Notes: a model not told the origin generated them from the sequence alone. Numbered from the stretch's first letter, positions 8,103 to 17,592 are shown. The stretch: 64,000 nt of DNA from Haloferax mediterranei ATCC 33500 (GCF_000306765.2 NC_017941.2:2852001-2916000), one strand, 5' to 3'. Made by a program: numbers and translations.

Positions 8103-10571
8103 TTATTCCACCCGAACCGTCCGCGACTCCCGAATCGGGAGCAGCGGCAGGTCGGGGAACGTGACTTCCACGACGAACTCCAGTTCGTCGTCCTTCGCGC
8201 CGAAGACGCCGACCGGGACGGTCACGTCGTCCGAAAGGTAGCACGTCTTCGCCGACATCTCGACGCCGTTGACGGTGACACGAACCCCGACAGAGCCGCC
8301 GCCACCGCTGTTTTTGACGCGAATATCGTGCATGTTACTCTCGCCGCGGGTGACCGAATCGGGGAACTGGCCCCAGTCGAGTTCGGGGGCTGGGAGGTTC
8401 TTCGCGCTCTTGACGACGCGTTCGGCGACACCCTGCGAGAGACCCGCGCGAGTCAGTTCTTTTTCGCCAGCGTCGACCACGTCGGCCGGGGACGAGAGAC
8501 CTCCGGTTGCGAGTTTTCGGGCGCGGCCGGGGCCGATACCGTCGACAGCCGTGAGTGCCGCGGCGTCGCTACTGACGCCGTGTTCGACGCGTGCTTCGAC
8601 ACGCTTTGCGAGATTCGCCGTGCGGGCGTCCGCGAAGGTGTCGAGGAACTCGCGGAGCGCCGAGAGGAGTCGAAGCGCGTTCTGCTTGATGACCCACGCG
8701 TCGCTCCGGAGTTCGCTCGGCGTCGAGTTCGCCATGCTTGCGTGGAGGATGGCGAGCACCTTTCGCGGTCCGTCTTCGAGTTCGGTCGAGACGCCGGTCA
8801 GGACGGAATCGACGGCGTCGACTTCGGACTGTCGGGCCGAGACCTGCCGGAAGTCGGCCGCGCCGGCGACCGTTTCGAGGATGTCGTCCGCAGAGATTCG
8901 GTCGCGGTTGGCGAGCGTGGAGAACCGGGTCGCGGTCCCCAGTCGGAGGTAATATTTCGAAGTGAGTCGGCCGAGCGCCGTCGCGTCGATGGAGAGGTCG
9001 TCGTCCATCTCGACGAAGCCGCGGGAGACCAGTCGGTCGAGCACGTCGCGGACGCGCGAGCGGAGGTCTTCGAAGTCGTAGGCGGCCGGGTTCGACTGCG
9101 CCCGGCGGTAGTAGAAGGTCGTCTCCAACCACGACATAACGTCGTCGAGGTCGCGGATAGTCCCCATCGCGATTTCGGCGTTGAGGTGCGAATCGAGGTC
9201 TTCGGCGAGGCGCGACTCGATTTCCTTGCCCTCGCGGAGCAGGCGGCGGTACTTGTTCTGGTCGGCGTGGTCACAGACGACCCAGCCGTATCCTACGTCG
9301 TCGTAGCCGGGACGACCTGCGCGCCCGAGCATCTGGAGGATGTCGAGCGGCGAGATATCGACCTCACCTTCGAGCGGGTCGTGATGTTTCGTGTCGCGGA
9401 TGACGACACAGCGGGCGGGGAGGTTCACGCCCCACGCGAGCGTGGACGTAGAGAAGAGAAGCTGAATCTTGCCTTCCTTGAACCACTCCTCGACGGCTTC
9501 GCGGTCGTCGCGGGCGAGTCCGGCGTGGTGGAAGCCGACGCCGTCGAGGACGCCCTTTCGCAGCGAGTCGTTGCTCAGTTCCTTCGCCTCGTTGTGGAAG
9601 TCGTAGTCGCCGCGAGCGCCGATAGGAACGTCACGCTTCGCGAGTTCGTCGCGGGCCTTGGCGGCAGCGCGAACCGCGTCCTGCCGCGAGGAGACGAAGA
9701 CGAGCGACTGGCCGCCGTCGCGGATATGCGGTTCGGCGAGGTCGAACGCCCGGTAGAGTCGGCGGTACTTGTCGGCGAAGGAGTTCTCGCCGTGGGTGTA
9801 GGTTTTGACTCCCGCGTGGAGGTCCACGGGTCGGTAGTCGTCACCGAACTCGAAGGTCGTCTCGTCGGGCGCGTCCAACCACGCCGCCACGTCGTCGATG
9901 TTCGGCATGGTCGCCGAGAGCGCGACGATGCGCGGGTCGCAGATGCGTCGCATCCGCGAGACGGTCACTTCGAGGACGCCGCCGCGAGTCTCCGAATCGA
10001 GCAGGTGAACCTCGTCGATGACGACGCAGTCCACGTCTTCGATAAAGGAGTAGCGCGCGGAGTCGTGTTTGCGCGTGGCGGAGTCCGTCTTCTCCGGCGT
10101 CATGACGAGAATGTCCGCGCGGGCCGCTCGGCGAGGGTTCAGGTCGCGCTCGCCGGTGACGACGTAGACCGAGTAACCGAGTTCTTCGAAGCGTTCCCAC
10201 TCGGATTCCTTCTCGGTGGTGAGTGCGCGCAGCGGTGCGATAAAGAGCGCCGTCCCTTCGTCGCGGAGCGTCCGGCAGATGGCGAGTTCGGCGAGCGCCG
10301 TCTTCCCGCTGGCGGTGGGCGCGGAGGCGACGACGTTGTGGTCGGTTTCGAGGATGGCGGGCAGCGCCTCCCGCTGCATCCGGTTGAACTCCTCGAACCC
10401 GAACGCATCGGCGAACTCGGGGACCGCCTCGGCGACTTTCACGAGGCGCACCTCCGGGTGCGTGTCGATATCGGGCGCGAGGCGAAGACGAGCGTCATAC
10501 ACCAAGCCGAGTCGTCCGGGGGGAAAGGCGTTTCTCCATCCGACGCCGTCGCTTTCCGGGCGAAAATTCAA
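8103..10571 (-). CDS. Hel308-type ATP-dependent DNA helicase with an extra C-terminal domain
   Basis: An 822-residue superfamily 2 helicase of the Hel308/Ski2-like group, which acts on stalled replication forks and in recombination. Visible in order: a Q-like motif FNRMQREALP, Walker A SAPTASGKTALAEL, motif Ia APLRALTTEK, DEVH box CVVIDEVHLLDSE, motif III LSATMPN, motif V STLAWGVNLPA, motif VI QMLGRAGRPGYD, a winged-helix/ratchet region, and a helix-hairpin-helix (ALTAVDGIGPGRARKLATGG). After it, about 95 residues (from LDWGQFPDS to the end) look like a separate beta-sandwich not needed in minimal Hel308. It is a monocistronic minus-strand gene. Confidence 0.92.
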   Translation of the reverse strand: MNFRPESDGVGWRNAFPPGRLGLVYDARLRLAPDIDTHPEVRLVKVAEAVPEFADAFGFEEFNRMQREALPAILETDHNVVASAPTASGKTALAELAICRTLRDEGTALFIAPLRALTTEKESEWERFEELGYSVYVVTGERDLNPRRAARADILVMTPEKTDSATRKHDSARYSFIEDVDCVVIDEVHLLDSETRGGVLEVTVSRMRRICDPRIVALSATMPNIDDVAAWLDAPDETTFEFGDDYRPVDLHAGVKTYTHGENSFADKYRRLYRAFDLAEPHIRDGGQSLVFVSSRQDAVRAAAKARDELAKRDVPIGARGDYDFHNEAKELSNDSLRKGVLDGVGFHHAGLARDDREAVEEWFKEGKIQLLFSTSTLAWGVNLPARCVVIRDTKHHDPLEGEVDISPLDILQMLGRAGRPGYDDVGYGWVVCDHADQNKYRRLLREGKEIESRLAEDLDSHLNAEIAMGTIRDLDDVMSWLETTFYYRRAQSNPAAYDFEDLRSRVRDVLDRLVSRGFVEMDDDLSIDATALGRLTSKYYLRLGTATRFSTLANRDRISADDILETVAGAADFRQVSARQSEVDAVDSVLTGVSTELEDGPRKVLAILHASMANSTPSELRSDAWVIKQNALRLLSALREFLDTFADARTANLAKRVEARVEHGVSSDAAALTAVDGIGPGRARKLATGGLSSPADVVDAGEKELTRAGLSQGVAERVVKSAKNLPAPELDWGQFPDSVTRGESNMHDIRVKNSGGGGSVGVRVTVNGVEMSAKTCYLSDDVTVPVGVFGAKDDELEFVVEVTFPDLPLLPIRESRTVRVE

Positions 10572-11010
10572 AAGTCGGTTACGGGACAGGTTGGGGCCGA
10601 GAGCGGCTAATTAGTGCCTTACGCGGCGATAGCGAGAGCAGCGATGAACGACCAGTCCGTTCCCGCGGTGGCCTCTCGCTTCTTCGATTCGACCTTCGAC
10701 AGATCGCGGCGGTGTTTCCAGTTCATACTCGGTGGAAATATTTACTCAAATATAAGTTTTTCAGTCTAATGATACATCTAGCACGGTCGTACATGCACGA
10801 TGGTGGAAAGTTATGATGTATTCGAGTCAAACGTTTTCTTTTCCACACCTATCGTATCCGTTTGAACGGTTTCGAGTGAAGTGTACGAGTGGAGGTAATC
10901 GGGGTCGGTTTGGCGATTTCGCGTATCACCGTCGTCAGTGCTGTCACTAATCCGACTGACAACAGGGTAATCCTCACGTTTTTTCCCCGTCGCCTCGAAA
11001 GTAACTGACC
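10572..11010. other. Intergenic region with AT-rich patch between the helicase and lipA
   Basis: The patch around 10735-10800 is unusually AT-rich for this genome (tatttactcaaatataag) and could hold promoters. A 42-codon ORF at 10643-10771 starts with ATG but has poor codon character. I see no RNA gene. The promoter of lipA is not obvious. Confidence 0.4.
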
Positions 11011-11946
11011 ATGCGCACGCGGCGGAAGCCAGACTGGTTGAAGATGCGACCGCCATCCGGCCGGCGTTTCACCGACATCAAATCCACGCTCCGGGACCGC
11101 AACCTCCACACCGTCTGTGAGGAGGCCAACTGTCCGAACCTCGGCGAGTGTTGGAGCGGGCAGGATGGACCGGGTACGGCGACGTTTATGCTCATGGGCG
11201 ACCGGTGTTCGCGCGGTTGCAACTTCTGTGACGTGACGACGGGCGGGATGGAACCCCTCGACCCCGACGAACCGGCGAACGTCGCCGACGCGGTCGCCGA
11301 AATCGGACTCGACTACGTCGTGTTGACCTCCGTAGACCGCGACGACCTCCCCGACCAGGGGGCAGGCCACTTCGCGGAGACGATTCGCGAGATTAAACGC
11401 CGCGACCCCGGCATCCTCGTCGAGGTGTTGATTCCCGACTTCCAGGGTGAGCCAGAACACGTTCGGAAGATAATCGACGCCGGTCCCGACGTTATTGCCC
11501 ACAACATCGAGACGGTCGAACGACTCCAGTGGCCGATTCGTGACCGCCGCGCCGGCTACGAGCAGTCCCTCTCTGTGCTCCAGCAGGTGACAGACGAGTC
11601 CGATATCCACACGAAAACCTCGATTATGCTCGGTCTCGGCGAGCACGCTCACGAAGTGTACCAGACCCTCTCGGACCTCCGCGAGGCCGACGTAGACATC
11701 GTGACCTTCGGCCAGTACCTCCAGCCGTCGCGGAGCCACCTCGACGTGTTCGAGTACGTCCACCCCGACACCTTCGACACGTGGCGACAGGTCGCCGAAG
11801 AGGAACTTGACTTCCTCTACTGTGCGTCCGGTCCGATGGTCCGGTCGTCGTACAAGGCCGGAGAGCTATTCGTCGACGCACTTCTCCGAGAGGGGTCGAG
11901 CGTCGAAGAGGCTCGGCAGACAGCGCGTGCAGCCGCCGGGCAGTAG
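11011..11946 (+). CDS. lipA: Lipoyl synthase
   Basis: A 311-residue radical SAM enzyme that inserts two sulfurs into octanoyl groups on carrier domains. The auxiliary cluster cysteines lie in CEEANCPNLGECW (CX4CX5C), and the radical SAM motif is DRCSRGCNFCDV (CX3CX2C). The C-terminal RSSYKAGELF contains the conserved RSSY serine. It sits about 350 bases upstream of the 2-oxoacid dehydrogenase operon, whose E2 is the likely lipoylation target. Length is normal. A tandem repeat follows its stop. Confidence 0.96.
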   Translation: MRTRRKPDWLKMRPPSGRRFTDIKSTLRDRNLHTVCEEANCPNLGECWSGQDGPGTATFMLMGDRCSRGCNFCDVTTGGMEPLDPDEPANVADAVAEIGLDYVVLTSVDRDDLPDQGAGHFAETIREIKRRDPGILVEVLIPDFQGEPEHVRKIIDAGPDVIAHNIETVERLQWPIRDRRAGYEQSLSVLQQVTDESDIHTKTSIMLGLGEHAHEVYQTLSDLREADVDIVTFGQYLQPSRSHLDVFEYVHPDTFDTWRQVAEEELDFLYCASGPMVRSSYKAGELFVDALLREGSSVEEARQTARAAAGQ

Positions 11947-11947
11947 C

Positions 11948-12012
11948 GGGCGACAGAACTGGGCGACAGAACTGGGCGACAGAACTGGGCGACAAAACCG
12001 GGCGACAAAACC
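11948..12012. repeat. Five tandem 13-base repeats after lipA
   Basis: Three perfect copies of gggcgacagaact (11948-11986) are followed by two copies of gggcgacaaaacc (11987-12012). The array starts two bases after the lipA stop codon, in the lipA-pdhA interval. Function unknown; slippage-prone. Confidence 0.95.
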
Positions 12013-12235
12013 GGACGCCACTGGTTCACGAATGACTCGGCTACGATTCCGAGGCGCTCGCTCGTCAACCCCGGATACGTTTTGCAACGTTGTCGATATT
12101 TCCGATTATCTCTCGGTGATGTGTGGGTTCACGCTAACGACCATCAGGAAGAATCGTTTAGGAGTGAAAATGTCCAATTTTGTCCCGTGTGAGTTTACAT
12201 AGCACGGCAGGATGGGAGGTATTCCGAGTCAAAGT

Positions 12236-12246
12236 AAATTATATAC
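12236..12246 (+). promoter_or_regulatory. Probable TATA element of the pdh operon
   Basis: The AT-rich stretch aattatatacg lies in an otherwise GC-rich interval about 60 bases before the GTG start of pdhA, which puts transcription start near 12265-12270 and gives a short leader. It also rules out the in-frame start candidates upstream of it. Confidence 0.6.
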
Positions 12247-12302
12247 GAAAACAATATAACGGCGGCGGGTGTCGATTTTGCCATGAACAGGAGGGTTCTC
12301 CC

Positions 12303-13409
12303 GTGAGCGTGCTTCAACGTGACCCACAGGACCAGGTACGAGTACTCGACGAGGACGGGGCCGTCGTCGGTGAGGTCCCCGACATCGACGACGAAACACT
12401 GGTCGAGATGTACCGAAACATGCGTCTCGCCCGGCACTTCGACACGCGGGCGGTAAGTCTCCAACGGCAGGGACGGATGGGGACGTATCCGCCGCTGTCG
12501 GGACAGGAAGGCGCACAGATTGGCAGTGCCATCGCACTCGAAGAAGACGACTGGATGGTTCCGAGTTACCGCGAACACGGTGCCGCGCTGATTCGAGGCC
12601 TCCCACTGAAACAGACGCTTCTCTACTGGATGGGCCACGAGAAGGGTAACAAGATGCCGGAGGATGCGAACATTCTCCCACCCGCCGTTCCCATCGCCTC
12701 GCAGATTCCCCACGCGACGGGTGCTGCGTGGGCGCTCAAACTCCAGGGTAAAACCGACAAGGGCGTCCTCTGTTACTTCGGTGACGGGGCGACCTCCGAA
12801 GGAGACTTCCACGAGGCGCTGAACTTCGCGGGCGTCTTCGACACCCCGAACATTTTCTTCTGTAACAACAACCAGTGGGCGATTTCCGTGCCGCGCGAAC
12901 GACAGACGGCATCGGAAACCATCGCGCAGAAGGCGACGGCCTACGGCCTCGACGGTATTCAGGTCGACGGCATGGACCCACTTGCGGTCTACTCCGTGAC
13001 GAAGGCGGCGCTGGACAAAGCGAAGAACCCCGACGAGGGCGAACTTCGGCCGACGCTTATCGAGGCAGTCCAGTACCGCTTCGGCGCACACACCACTGCT
13101 GACGACCCGACCGTCTACCGCGACGACGAGGAAGTCGAGCGGTGGAAAGCGAAAGACCCCATCCCGCGACTGGAGACGTTCCTCCGCGAGACTGGACGAC
13201 TCGACGACGAGAAAATCGACGATATCGAGTCGGATATCGAGGCGACGGTTGCAGACGCTATCGAGGCCGCCGAGTCCGACCCGCGTCCGGACCCGAGCGA
13301 GATGTTCGAATACGCGTACGCCGAACAGACACCGGAGATTCGTGCACAGCGCGAGGAGTTCGAAGCACTCCGTGAGAAGGTTGGCGACGAAGGGTTCCTC
13401 AGAGAATGA
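12303..13409 (+). CDS. pdhA: 2-oxoacid dehydrogenase E1 component, alpha subunit
   Basis: About 368 residues from a GTG start (VSVLQRDPQDQVRVL). It is the thiamine-diphosphate-dependent E1 alpha of a bacterial-type 2-oxoacid dehydrogenase complex. The ThDP motif is seen as YFGDGATSEGDFHEALNFAG with NNNQWAISVP, and substrate-entry residues are near SYREHGAALIRG. A longer frame begins upstream, but those residues precede the TATA element and are basic and cysteine-containing, so the GTG is preferred. It overlaps pdhB by four bases (ATGA). In Haloferax this complex is known genetically, but its natural substrate is not settled, because pyruvate is mainly oxidised by a ferredoxin oxidoreductase. 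Confidence 0.93.
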   Translation: MSVLQRDPQDQVRVLDEDGAVVGEVPDIDDETLVEMYRNMRLARHFDTRAVSLQRQGRMGTYPPLSGQEGAQIGSAIALEEDDWMVPSYREHGAALIRGLPLKQTLLYWMGHEKGNKMPEDANILPPAVPIASQIPHATGAAWALKLQGKTDKGVLCYFGDGATSEGDFHEALNFAGVFDTPNIFFCNNNQWAISVPRERQTASETIAQKATAYGLDGIQVDGMDPLAVYSVTKAALDKAKNPDEGELRPTLIEAVQYRFGAHTTADDPTVYRDDEEVERWKAKDPIPRLETFLRETGRLDDEKIDDIESDIEATVADAIEAAESDPRPDPSEMFEYAYAEQTPEIRAQREEFEALREKVGDEGFLRE

Positions 13410-14389
13410 GCGCGCAGAATCTTACTATCGTGCAGGCAGTACGGGACGGTCTCTACACCGAAATGAACCTCGACGATGAGGTGCTCGTCATGGGTGAGGA
13501 CGTCGGCAAAAACGGCGGCGTCTTCCGCGCAACCGAGGGTCTCTGGGACGAGTTCGGTGACGACCGCGTCATCGACACGCCCCTCGCAGAGTCCGGTATC
13601 GTCGGCACGGCCGTCGGCATGGCCGCGATGGGCCTGAAGCCGGTTCCCGAGATTCAGTTCTCCGGCTTCATGTACCCCGGATACGACCAGATTATCAGTC
13701 ACATGTCGCGGTACCGGACCCGAACCCGCGGGCGCTACACGCTCCCGATGGTGCTTCGCGCACCCTACGGTGGCGGCATCCGCGCGCCGGAGTCGCACTC
13801 CGAATCCAAGGAGATGTTCTACGCGCACGAGGCCGGACTGAAGGTCGTCATTCCCTCGACGCCCTACGACACGAAGGGGCTGCTTATCTCCGCGATTCGC
13901 GACCCCGACCCGGTCATCTTCATGGAACCCAAACTCATCTACCGCGCATTCCGCGGTGAGGTTCCCGAAGAAGACTACACCGTGCCAATCGGTGAGGCCG
14001 CCGTCCGACGCGAAGGGACGGACGTGTCGGTGTTCACCTACGGCGCGATGACGCGACCGACGCTCGAAGCGGTCGAGAACCTCGAAGAGGAGGGCATCGA
14101 CGCCGAAGTCGTCGACATTCGCACCATCTCGCCGATGGACCGCGAGACCGTCGTCGAGTCGTTCAAGAAGACCGGTCGCGCGGTTGTCGTCCACGAGGCT
14201 CCGAAGAACGGCGGTCTCGGTGCCGAGATTACGGCGACGATTCAGGAAGAGGCGCTTCTCTACCAGGAAGCGCCCGTAAAGCGCGTCGCGGGCTACGACG
14301 TGCCGTACCCACTGTACGCACTGGAGGACTACTACCTCCCCTCGGTCGCCCGCGTCGAAGAAGGTATTCGTGAGGCGGTGAACTTCTGA
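13406..14389 (+). CDS. pdhB: 2-oxoacid dehydrogenase E1 component, beta subunit
   Basis: A 327-residue transketolase-fold beta subunit of E1. Typical segments are VLVMGEDVGKNGGVFRATEG, RVIDTPLAESGIVGTAVGMA, and the C-terminal VAGYDVPYPLYALEDYYLPS. It pairs with the alpha subunit to form the active site that decarboxylates the 2-oxoacid and passes the acyl group to E2 lipoate. It is translationally coupled to pdhA by an ATGA overlap, and pdhC follows after four bases. Confidence 0.95.
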   Translation: MSAQNLTIVQAVRDGLYTEMNLDDEVLVMGEDVGKNGGVFRATEGLWDEFGDDRVIDTPLAESGIVGTAVGMAAMGLKPVPEIQFSGFMYPGYDQIISHMSRYRTRTRGRYTLPMVLRAPYGGGIRAPESHSESKEMFYAHEAGLKVVIPSTPYDTKGLLISAIRDPDPVIFMEPKLIYRAFRGEVPEEDYTVPIGEAAVRREGTDVSVFTYGAMTRPTLEAVENLEEEGIDAEVVDIRTISPMDRETVVESFKKTGRAVVVHEAPKNGGLGAEITATIQEEALLYQEAPVKRVAGYDVPYPLYALEDYYLPSVARVEEGIREAVNF

Positions 14390-14393
14390 AACA

Positions 14394-15896
14394 ATGGCGC
14401 TCAAGGAATTCAAACTCCCCGACGTCGGTGAAGGCGTCGCAGAAGGCGAACTCGTAACGTGGCACGTCGCACCGGGCGACGAAGTAACTGAGGACCAGGT
14501 ACTCGCAGAGGTCGAGACCGACAAGGCACTCGTCGACGTTCCCTCGCCGTTCAACGGGACGGTCAAAGAACTACTCGCAGAAGAGGGCGAAATGGTCCCC
14601 GTCGGCAACGTCATCATCACTATTCAGGTCGGTGGCGAAGAAGAGGCCGAAACAGCCGAACCCGAGGCTGAGGCAGAACCCGAAGCACCGGCCGCGGAGG
14701 AAAGCGGCGAAGCCGAATCCGGCGGGCGCGTGTTCGCCTCGCCGAGCGTCCGACGCCTCGCCCGGGAACTCGACGTCGACCTCGCGTCCGTCGACGGCAG
14801 CGGTCCGAGCGGTCGCGTGACCGAAGGCGACGTTCGTTCGGCCGCCGAGGCGGCCGAGGCTGCCGAGGAAGCGGAGAGTAGCCGTCCGCGCAACGTCGAG
14901 ATAAACGGAGAGTCCGCGACCGAAAAGCGCGACGAGGGCACTGCGGCAGTAGCAGAGAGCGCTGACCGCCAGCAGACCCTCGCCGCGCCCGCAACCCGTG
15001 CACTGGCCGAAGAGAAGAGCGTCGACCTCAACGCCGTTCCCGCGACCGAAATGCGCGACGGCGAGGCGTTCGTCACGCCCGAGGCTGTCAGCGAGTACGC
15101 ACAGGCCCAGCAACAGGCGCAGGCCGCGGACGCCGAAGCCGTCTCTGCGGAAGCCGAGGCAGGTACTGCGGCGACCGAGACCGCCGAAGCCGGTCCCGCC
15201 GCTGGCGAGCGCGTCCCCTACAAGGGCGTCCGCAAAGCTATCGGCAACCAGATGGAGCAGTCGAAGTACACTGCGCCGCACGTCACGCACCACGACGAAG
15301 TGGACGTGACCGAACTCGTCGAACTTCGCTCGCAGCTCAAGCCCGTCGCCGAGGAACAGGAGACGAAGCTCACCTACATGCCGTTCGTGATGAAGGCGGT
15401 CATCGCGGCGCTGAAGGACTTCCCGTACATGAACTCCCAACTCGACGAGGAGAACGAGGAAATCGTCCTCCGCGACGAGTACAACATCGGTGTCGCCGCC
15501 GCGACGGACGCCGGTCTCATGGTCCCGGTCGTCCACGACGCCGACCGCAAGGGCATGCTCCAACTCGCAGACGAGATGAACGAGAAGGTCCAGAAGGCCC
15601 GCGACCGCAAGATTTCGCCCGCAGAGATGCGCGGTGGTACCTTCACCATCACCAACATCGGCGGCATCGGCGGCGAGTACGCGACGCCCATCATCAACTA
15701 CCCAGAAGTGGCGATTCTCGCGCTCGGAGCCATCAAAGACAAGCCACGTGTGGTTGACGGTGAAGTCGTGCCACGAAAGGTTCTCACACTCTCGCTTTCG
15801 TTCGACCACCGCATCGTCGACGGCGCACAGGGTGCTCGCTTCACGAACCGTGTGAAGGAACTACTCGAAGACCCCAAGCTGTTGGTGCTCGAATAA
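14394..15896 (+). CDS. pdhC: 2-oxoacid dehydrogenase E2, dihydrolipoyl acyltransferase
   Basis: A 500-residue E2. Residues 1-80 form one lipoyl domain, with the target lysine in VETDKALVDVPSPF. After an acidic Ala/Glu linker comes a subunit-binding domain (FASPSVRRLARELDVDLASV). A second, similar block (LAAPATRALAEEKSVDLNAV) follows another linker and looks like a duplicated binding domain. The C-terminal catalytic domain ends with LSFDHRIVDGAQGARFTNRV, containing the DHRxxDG acyltransferase motif. Its stop overlaps the start of lpdA (TAATG). It is the core and lipoyl acceptor of the complex. Confidence 0.95.
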   Translation: MALKEFKLPDVGEGVAEGELVTWHVAPGDEVTEDQVLAEVETDKALVDVPSPFNGTVKELLAEEGEMVPVGNVIITIQVGGEEEAETAEPEAEAEPEAPAAEESGEAESGGRVFASPSVRRLARELDVDLASVDGSGPSGRVTEGDVRSAAEAAEAAEEAESSRPRNVEINGESATEKRDEGTAAVAESADRQQTLAAPATRALAEEKSVDLNAVPATEMRDGEAFVTPEAVSEYAQAQQQAQAADAEAVSAEAEAGTAATETAEAGPAAGERVPYKGVRKAIGNQMEQSKYTAPHVTHHDEVDVTELVELRSQLKPVAEEQETKLTYMPFVMKAVIAALKDFPYMNSQLDEENEEIVLRDEYNIGVAAATDAGLMVPVVHDADRKGMLQLADEMNEKVQKARDRKISPAEMRGGTFTITNIGGIGGEYATPIINYPEVAILALGAIKDKPRVVDGEVVPRKVLTLSLSFDHRIVDGAQGARFTNRVKELLEDPKLLVLE

Positions 15897-17323
15897 TGGT
15901 CGTCGGAGACATCGCAACCGGAACCGAGGTACTCGTCATCGGTGCGGGTCCGGGCGGCTACGTCGCCGCCATCCGCGCCGCACAGCAGGGACTCGACACG
16001 ACGCTCGTCGAGAAGGACGCCTACGGGGGCACCTGCCTGAACTACGGCTGTATCCCCTCGAAGGCGCTCATCACGAGCGCCGACCTCGCCCATCAGGCGG
16101 GTCACGCCGAAGAGATGGGTATCCACGCCGACCCCGTCGTTGACATGTCGCAACTGCGCGACTGGAAGGACGGCATCGTGGACCAACTCACCGGCGGCGT
16201 CGAAAAGCTCTGTAAAGCAAACGGCGTCAACCTCATCGAAGGAACCGCGCGGTTCAAAGACGAGAACGCCGTCCGCATCGCCCACGGCGGTGAGGGACAG
16301 GGTTCGGAGACCATCGAGTTCGAACACTGCATCATCGCAACCGGCTCGCGCGTCATCCAGATTCCCGGTTTCGACTTCGCAAACGAGCAGGTCTGGTCCT
16401 CTCGTGACGCCCTCGCGGCCGAGACCGTCCCGGACGACCTCGTCGTCGTCGGCGGCGGCTACATCGGGATGGAACTCTCCACGACGTTCGCCAAACTCGG
16501 GGCCAACGTGACCGTCGTCGAGATGCTCGACGACATCCTCCCGACCTACGAGTCCGACGTGGCTCGCGTCGTCCGCAAGCGCGCCGAAGTCCTCGGCATC
16601 GACATGCATTTCGGCGAAGGTGCGAGCGGTTGGCGCGAGGAAGACGACGGCATCATGGTCACGACCGAGACGGAAGACGGCGAAGAAAACGAGTACTACG
16701 CCGACAAGGTGCTCGTCGCCGTCGGACGCTCGCCCGTCACCGACACGATGGAAATCGAAAACGCCGGCGTCGAACCCGACGAACGCGGCTTCATCGAAGT
16801 AGACGACTTCCGCCGGACCGAGGTCGACCACATCTACGCCATCGGCGACATCGTCGAAGACACGCCGATGCTCGCCCACGTCGCCTCGCAAGAGGGAATC
16901 GTCGCGGCCGAACACATCGCCGGCGAACCGGTCGCCTTCGACAGTCAGGCCGTTCCGGCCGCCGTCTTCACCGACCCCGAAATCGGCACGGTCGGCATGA
17001 CCGAAGAAGAGGCCGAAGAAGCTGGCTTCACGCCCGCAGTCGGCGAGATGCCGTTCCAAGCCTCCGGCCGCGCCCTCACGACAGGCCACACCGAAGGCTT
17101 CGTCCGCATCGTCGCCGACGAGGACTCCGGATTCATCCTCGGCGCGCAAATCGTCGGACCCGAGGCGTCCGAACTCGTCGCCGAACTCGCGCTTGCAATC
17201 GAGATGGGCGCGAGACTCGAAGACGTCGCGGCGACCATCCACACGCATCCGACGCTCGCCGAAGCGGTCATGGAGGCCGCAGAAAACGCGCTCGGGCAGG
17301 CGATTCACACGCTGAATCGGTAA
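15896..17323 (+). CDS. lpdA: Dihydrolipoamide dehydrogenase (E3)
   Basis: A 475-residue flavoprotein disulfide reductase that reoxidises the dihydrolipoyl group with NAD. The FAD fold is VLVIGAGPGGYVAAIRAA, the redox disulfide is GGTCLNYGCIPSKAL (CX4C), the NAD fold is VVVGGGYIGMELSTT, and the C-terminal His-Glu pair is IHTHPTLAEAVMEAAE. It is the last gene of the operon. The T-rich stretch just after it (17341-17353) could serve as an archaeal terminator. Confidence 0.96.
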   Translation: MVVGDIATGTEVLVIGAGPGGYVAAIRAAQQGLDTTLVEKDAYGGTCLNYGCIPSKALITSADLAHQAGHAEEMGIHADPVVDMSQLRDWKDGIVDQLTGGVEKLCKANGVNLIEGTARFKDENAVRIAHGGEGQGSETIEFEHCIIATGSRVIQIPGFDFANEQVWSSRDALAAETVPDDLVVVGGGYIGMELSTTFAKLGANVTVVEMLDDILPTYESDVARVVRKRAEVLGIDMHFGEGASGWREEDDGIMVTTETEDGEENEYYADKVLVAVGRSPVTDTMEIENAGVEPDERGFIEVDDFRRTEVDHIYAIGDIVEDTPMLAHVASQEGIVAAEHIAGEPVAFDSQAVPAAVFTDPEIGTVGMTEEEAEEAGFTPAVGEMPFQASGRALTTGHTEGFVRIVADEDSGFILGAQIVGPEASELVAELALAIEMGARLEDVAATIHTHPTLAEAVMEAAENALGQAIHTLNR

Positions 17324-17349
17324 TCGTCAGCAGGAACAGCGTCTTTTCT

Positions 17350-17541
17350 TTACTCGTTGTCTAACCACCACAGCCCCAGCATCGTCCCCACCACTGCCAC
17401 GGCAGCGGGAATCGACTGGTCGACACCCATCGTTCCGAAATTAACGAGGACGACACCCTCGAACTGGGCGGCGAGTGCGAGGGCGACAAAGACGAATCCC
17501 GCCACCCATAGCTCGGGTGTGTCAACGTCACTAATTGACAT
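17350..17541 (-). CDS. Small membrane protein, unknown
   Basis: A 63-residue ORF from the ATG at 17541 (MSISDVDTPELWVAGFVFVA). It has two predicted transmembrane helices (WVAGFVFVALALAAQF and AAVAVVGTMLGLWWL) with a short loop and the C-terminus LDNE. Earlier in-frame ATGs at 17565 and 17580 would add a basic N-terminus and are possible. It is convergent with lpdA and on the same strand as serB. Function unknown. Confidence 0.6.
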   Translation of the reverse strand: MSISDVDTPELWVAGFVFVALALAAQFEGVVLVNFGTMGVDQSIPAAVAVVGTMLGLWWLDNE

Positions 17542-17592
17542 AGAACCCGATACGATACGTCTCATGATAAATGTTAGCACCCTACAACTGTG

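Noticed and set aside
8025..10610. An 861-codon open frame on the plus strand opposite the helicase gene
   Set aside because: It is the antisense shadow of a GC-rich gene with intact Hel308 motifs; its own translation lacks any motif.
10643..10771. A 42-codon ORF in the helicase-lipA gap
   Set aside because: It runs into the AT-rich patch with poor codon use and no sign of a start region; left as intergenic.
10849..11763. A 304-codon open frame opposite lipA
   Set aside because: lipA has all iron-sulfur motifs; the opposite frame is unlike any protein.
15698..17308. A 536-codon open frame opposite lpdA
   Set aside because: Same effect of GC-rich codon bias; the plus-strand gene has complete FAD, NAD and redox motifs.
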